From Bifidobacterium breve (GTDB taxonomy: Bacteria > Actinomycetota > Actinomycetes > Nanopelagicales > Nanopelagicaceae): a stretch of DNA of 64,000 bases. The stretch lies in contig CAMAYZ010000002.1 of assembly GCA_945863115.1 (NCBI GenBank), positions 62,001-126,000 on the forward strand. Direction: 5' to 3'. Each line of letters begins with the position of its first letter. Position 1 is the first letter of the stretch. Shown piece after piece: positions 63,153 through 64,000 of this stretch. The notes beneath the pieces were generated by a model. It was given only the letters and a program-made list of their open reading frames with translations, was not told where the DNA came from and ran no database searches. Made by a program: the position numbers and the translations under genes.

Positions 63153-64000
63153 GCCACGCTCCCATCTACATAGTTTCTGCGGTTAACAAGAATTTCTTCA
63201 TAGTGATTCATAAGCTGAGCATTGATAGTTGCCCAAGTTCTATTCAATACAGATTGCCGTGCCTGAAGCACCATATTTGCTCGATCATTACGTAATTTGA
63301 AATGAATAACGGCTGATTCAAGTTCATCTGGTCTATGTATGTTTATTACATAACCAGTTTTTCCGTGACTAACTAAATCTGCTGGCCCGCCAGTCATTGG
63401 GACTATGCAAGGCGTTCCTGACGAAAGTGCTTCTTGCACCGCTTGGCAGAATGTTTCATTTGGACCTGGATGAATAAACAAATCTAAACTTGCGAAGATT
63501 TCAGCAAGATCATTTCCATTCTTATGCCCCATAAATATTGCATTAGGTAATTCCCTCATCAACTTTTCCTTCGCTGGTCCATCGCCAGTAATAATTAGGA
63601 GATTACTTGGGTCTCGATCTAAATACTTAAGATCGCTAATTCTCTTCTCTTTCGCCAAACGACCTACATAGCCAATGATTGTTCGCTTTCCTGTTGGATC
63701 CCAATACTTGCGCAACGATTCGCTTCTCGCCTTTGGATTAAATAGTTCAAGATTTACACCTCGTTGCCATAAATAAACTTCAGGCACACCCTGGGATTTC
63801 AATTCAAGACAAGCTGATCTAGAAGGCGCAAGTGTGCGATCTGTTTGTGAATGAATTCTTCCAACAAATTTTCTAAGAGAAGTATGTGCAATTTCAAAAC
63901 CGTAGTGACTTGCAAAACCAGCCATATCTGTCTGATAAACCGAGAGCGTTGGAATCTCTAGTTTCTTTGCAATCTTTGCAGCTTGCATTCCAAGAAGCAT
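63149..64000 (-). CDS. GT4 family glycosyltransferase (second; 5' end outside window)
   Basis: About 283 C-terminal residues are visible. The Met at the window edge is internal: the segment IPTLSVYQTDMAGFASHYGFE normally lies about 100 residues into the protein. The rest shows APSRSACLELKSQGVPEVYLWQRGVNLELF, IGYVGRLAKEKRISDL and the EX7E motif in HPGPNETFCQAVQEALSSGTPCIVP. The YQTD and WxRGV signatures match MgtA/PimB-type alpha-mannosyltransferases of actinobacteria (Rv0557-like), which use GDP-mannose on diacylglycerol-linked acceptors. Family is secure; acceptor is open. Confidence 0.92.
   Translation of the reverse strand: MLLGMQAAKIAKKLEIPTLSVYQTDMAGFASHYGFEIAHTSLRKFVGRIHSQTDRTLAPSRSACLELKSQGVPEVYLWQRGVNLELFNPKARSESLRKYWDPTGKRTIIGYVGRLAKEKRISDLKYLDRDPSNLLIITGDGPAKEKLMRELPNAIFMGHKNGNDLAEIFASLDLFIHPGPNETFCQAVQEALSSGTPCIVPMTGGPADLVSHGKTGYVINIHRPDELESAVIHFKLRNDRANMVLQARQSVLNRTWATINAQLMNHYEEILVNRRNYVDGSVA

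Overview
The window looks like a chromosomal segment of a streamlined, comparatively AT-rich actinobacterium, most likely the freshwater planktonic Nanopelagicales (acI) group. I infer this from gene order and gene style, not from a search. The order is actinobacterial: ppx-DUF501-ftsB-eno-mazG-lipoprotein-mfd, pth-rplY-prs-glmU-ispE-rsmA-tatD-metG-rsmI-pmt, moeA-rimJ-fthC, citA/pdxH-serC-DUF3027, ppk-mutT1, and rlmB-cysS-ispDF-carD next to regX3-senX3/phoU. The same runs exist in Mycobacterium and Streptomyces. Here they are packed with overlaps of a few bases, small proteins, single tRNA genes and almost no spacer. I see no rRNA, CRISPR array, insertion sequence, phage or integron. No gene-free stretch exceeds about 200 bases.

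Layout. 1-7.7 kb is a minus-strand housekeeping run from mfd down to a partial exopolyphosphatase at the left edge, which the ORF track missed. 7.8-10.5 kb holds ppc on the plus strand. 10.5-19.4 kb is a minus-strand run for translation (pth, rplY, metG, rsmA, rsmI), UDP-GlcNAc (glmU), PRPP (prs) and isoprenoids (ispE), with tRNA-Gln inside it. 19.4-27.2 kb has a protein O-mannosyltransferase, a membrane protein, rimJ, a shortened moeA-like gene, fthC, an acyl-CoA dehydrogenase and a copC/copD-ctaG pair. 27.3-34.9 kb is mainly plus strand: a zinc-ribbon protein, an MMPL exporter, purU, tRNA-Arg, a saccharopine-dehydrogenase-like gene, an SDR, a secreted coiled-coil protein and a membrane diguanylate cyclase. 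34.9-42.8 kb has photolyase, citrate synthase, pdxH-serC, a cold-shock protein, DUF3027, groEL with a CIRCE operator, and DUF3263. 42.8-49.3 kb is mostly redox enzymes (SDR-DUF2867, NDH-2, GMC oxidase), an alpha/beta hydrolase, tRNA-Thr and a second Ppx/GppA gene. 49.4-64 kb holds mutT1, ppk, mreB, SGNH hydrolases, rlmB-cysS-ispDF-carD, an LpqE-like lipoprotein, regX3-senX3/phoU and two GT4 glycosyltransferases.

How it works together. Phosphate and polyphosphate are the main regulated theme. PPK makes polyphosphate, two Ppx/GppA paralogues can degrade it, and PhoU with SenX3-RegX3 senses phosphate. Arrays of 11-base direct repeats resembling actinobacterial PHO boxes lie in front of ppk and phoU. 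Many first genes share one promoter pattern: a TANNNT hexamer ending 6-7 bases before the start codon, which implies leaderless mRNAs. I used this pattern to choose several starts and to support a 38-codon gene absent from the ORF track.

The most notable anomalies are these: mutT1 is cut by an in-frame TAA while its family-like C-terminal tail continues intact up to the convergent ppx stop; the moeA-like gene lacks the central domain; the CopC protein has no His or Cys and no Met beyond the initiator; and SenX3 has no membrane segments. I found no clearly new multi-gene defence or mobile system.
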